From contig NZ_QKTO01000010.1 of NCBI RefSeq assembly GCF_003234855.1, positions 1-64,000 on the forward strand: DNA of 64,000 nt. Reading direction: 5' to 3'. The stretch is from Curtobacterium sp. MCBD17_032. Lineage in GTDB: Bacteria > Actinomycetota > Actinomycetes > Actinomycetales > Microbacteriaceae. The stretch's first letter is position 1; each line of letters begins with the position of its first letter. The notes under the pieces are model-generated. The model saw only the letters and a program-made list of their open reading frames with translations. It was not told the DNA's origin and ran no database searches. Both the position numbers and the translations under genes were made by a program. Positions 63,616-64,000 of this stretch are shown here, in pieces.

Positions 63616-64000
63616 ATGACCGACGGACCCAAGATCCTCATCGTCGACGACGAGCCGAACATCCGCGATCTCCTCACGACCTCGCTGCGCTTCGCCGGAT
63701 TCGCGGTGCGTGCGGTGGGGAACGGCGCACAGGCGATCTCCGCCGTGCTCGAGGAGGAGCCGGACCTCATCATCCTCGACGTCATGCTCCCCGACATGAA
63801 CGGGTTCGGCGTGACCAAGCGCCTCCGCTCGTCGGGCTACACGTCGCCGATCCTCTTCCTCACGGCGAAGGACGACACCGAGGACAAGATCACGGGTCTC
63901 ACGGTCGGTGGTGACGACTACGTCACGAAGCCGTTCTCGCTCGACGAGATCGTCGCCCGCATCAAGGCGATCCTGCGTCGCACGATGAACGACGAGGAGG
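63616..64000 (+). CDS. OmpR-family response regulator (cut by window end)
   Basis: The first 128 residues of a two-component response regulator; the gene runs off the right edge. The receiver domain is complete: Asp11-Asp12 in LIVDDEPN, phospho-acceptor Asp55 in LIILDVMLPD, Thr/Lys in FLTAKD (about 82-86) and Lys105 in YVTKPFS. IVARIKAILRRT leads into the linker expected before an OmpR-type winged helix, which is outside the window. A sensor kinase is likely to follow. ATG 63616 has GAGG a suitable distance upstream. Confidence 0.9.
   Translation, partial: MTDGPKILIVDDEPNIRDLLTTSLRFAGFAVRAVGNGAQAISAVLEEEPDLIILDVMLPDMNGFGVTKRLRSSGYTSPILFLTAKDDTEDKITGLTVGGDDYVTKPFSLDEIVARIKAILRRTMNDEE

Overview
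This window is a contiguous, gene-dense, very GC-rich chromosome segment from an actinobacterium, most likely a member of the Microbacteriaceae and plausibly Curtobacterium. The genus is an inference from base composition, gene order and protein flavour, not from a database search. Start codons are a mix of ATG and GTG, ATGA/GTGA stop-start overlaps are common, and many genes carry a TAnnnT -10 box about 6-7 bases before the start codon, which indicates leaderless transcripts. No insertion sequence, phage gene or CRISPR array was found.

Positions 1-17000 read almost entirely leftward and form a housekeeping block. In transcription order it runs infC-rpmI-rplT, a SpoU-type RNA methyltransferase, pheS-pheT, argC-J-B-D-F-G-H, a 3-methyladenine DNA glycosylase, tyrS, and then the promoters and leader of an rRNA operon whose 16S gene lies just left of base 1. 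The arginine genes are tightly coupled from argC to argF; no argR sits in the cluster. infC appears to begin at an ATC codon.

Positions 17290-31300 hold a DUF1844 gene, a maltokinase-like kinase, a family 2 glycoside hydrolase behind a LacI-type palindrome, an alpha/beta hydrolase, a PIG-V-like membrane protein, a CPBP protease, a Tat/lipoprotein with an amidase-like domain, a VOC protein, tRNA-Ala(CGC), a membrane protein, a RimJ-like acetyltransferase, galU, 5-formyltetrahydrofolate cyclo-ligase, an FmdB zinc ribbon, mscL and a CDP-alcohol phosphatidyltransferase.

Positions 31400-50600 are more lineage-specific. They include a 1263-residue superfamily 1 helicase-like protein that has lost the Walker A lysine, a CitE-like lyase, an aldo/keto reductase, a lipoprotein, a quinone oxidoreductase, a polar amino-acid ABC transporter, and a three-gene unit made of a divergent S-adenosylhomocysteinase homologue, a nucleoside-deaminase-like amidohydrolase and a DUF985 cupin. 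A PrsW-like protease, a glutaredoxin-like protein, a GlsB/YeaQ membrane protein, nadE and an EamA transporter follow.

Positions 50700-52280 carry a small metal-efflux cassette (a CmtR-like ArsR repressor and a cation diffusion facilitator) beside the 3' end of tRNA-Arg(CCT). Beyond it lie an HNH endonuclease, an NlpC/P60 protein, a lipoprotein, a DUF1023 hydrolase lacking its 5' end, a DtxR-type regulator, serC, a DUF3027-type acidic protein coupled to a cold-shock protein, a DUF2530 membrane protein, the actinobacterial XPB helicase pair, and the start of an OmpR-type response regulator.

A recurrent hairpin with the core GACGGGAGGCCCG is found at many gene 3' ends, and the same word also occurs inside coding sequences. 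The observations most worth following are this hairpin family, the inactivated helicase-like protein, the S-adenosylhomocysteinase-like cluster, the ATC start of infC, and a strong-looking promoter at 54615-54643 with no gene behind it.
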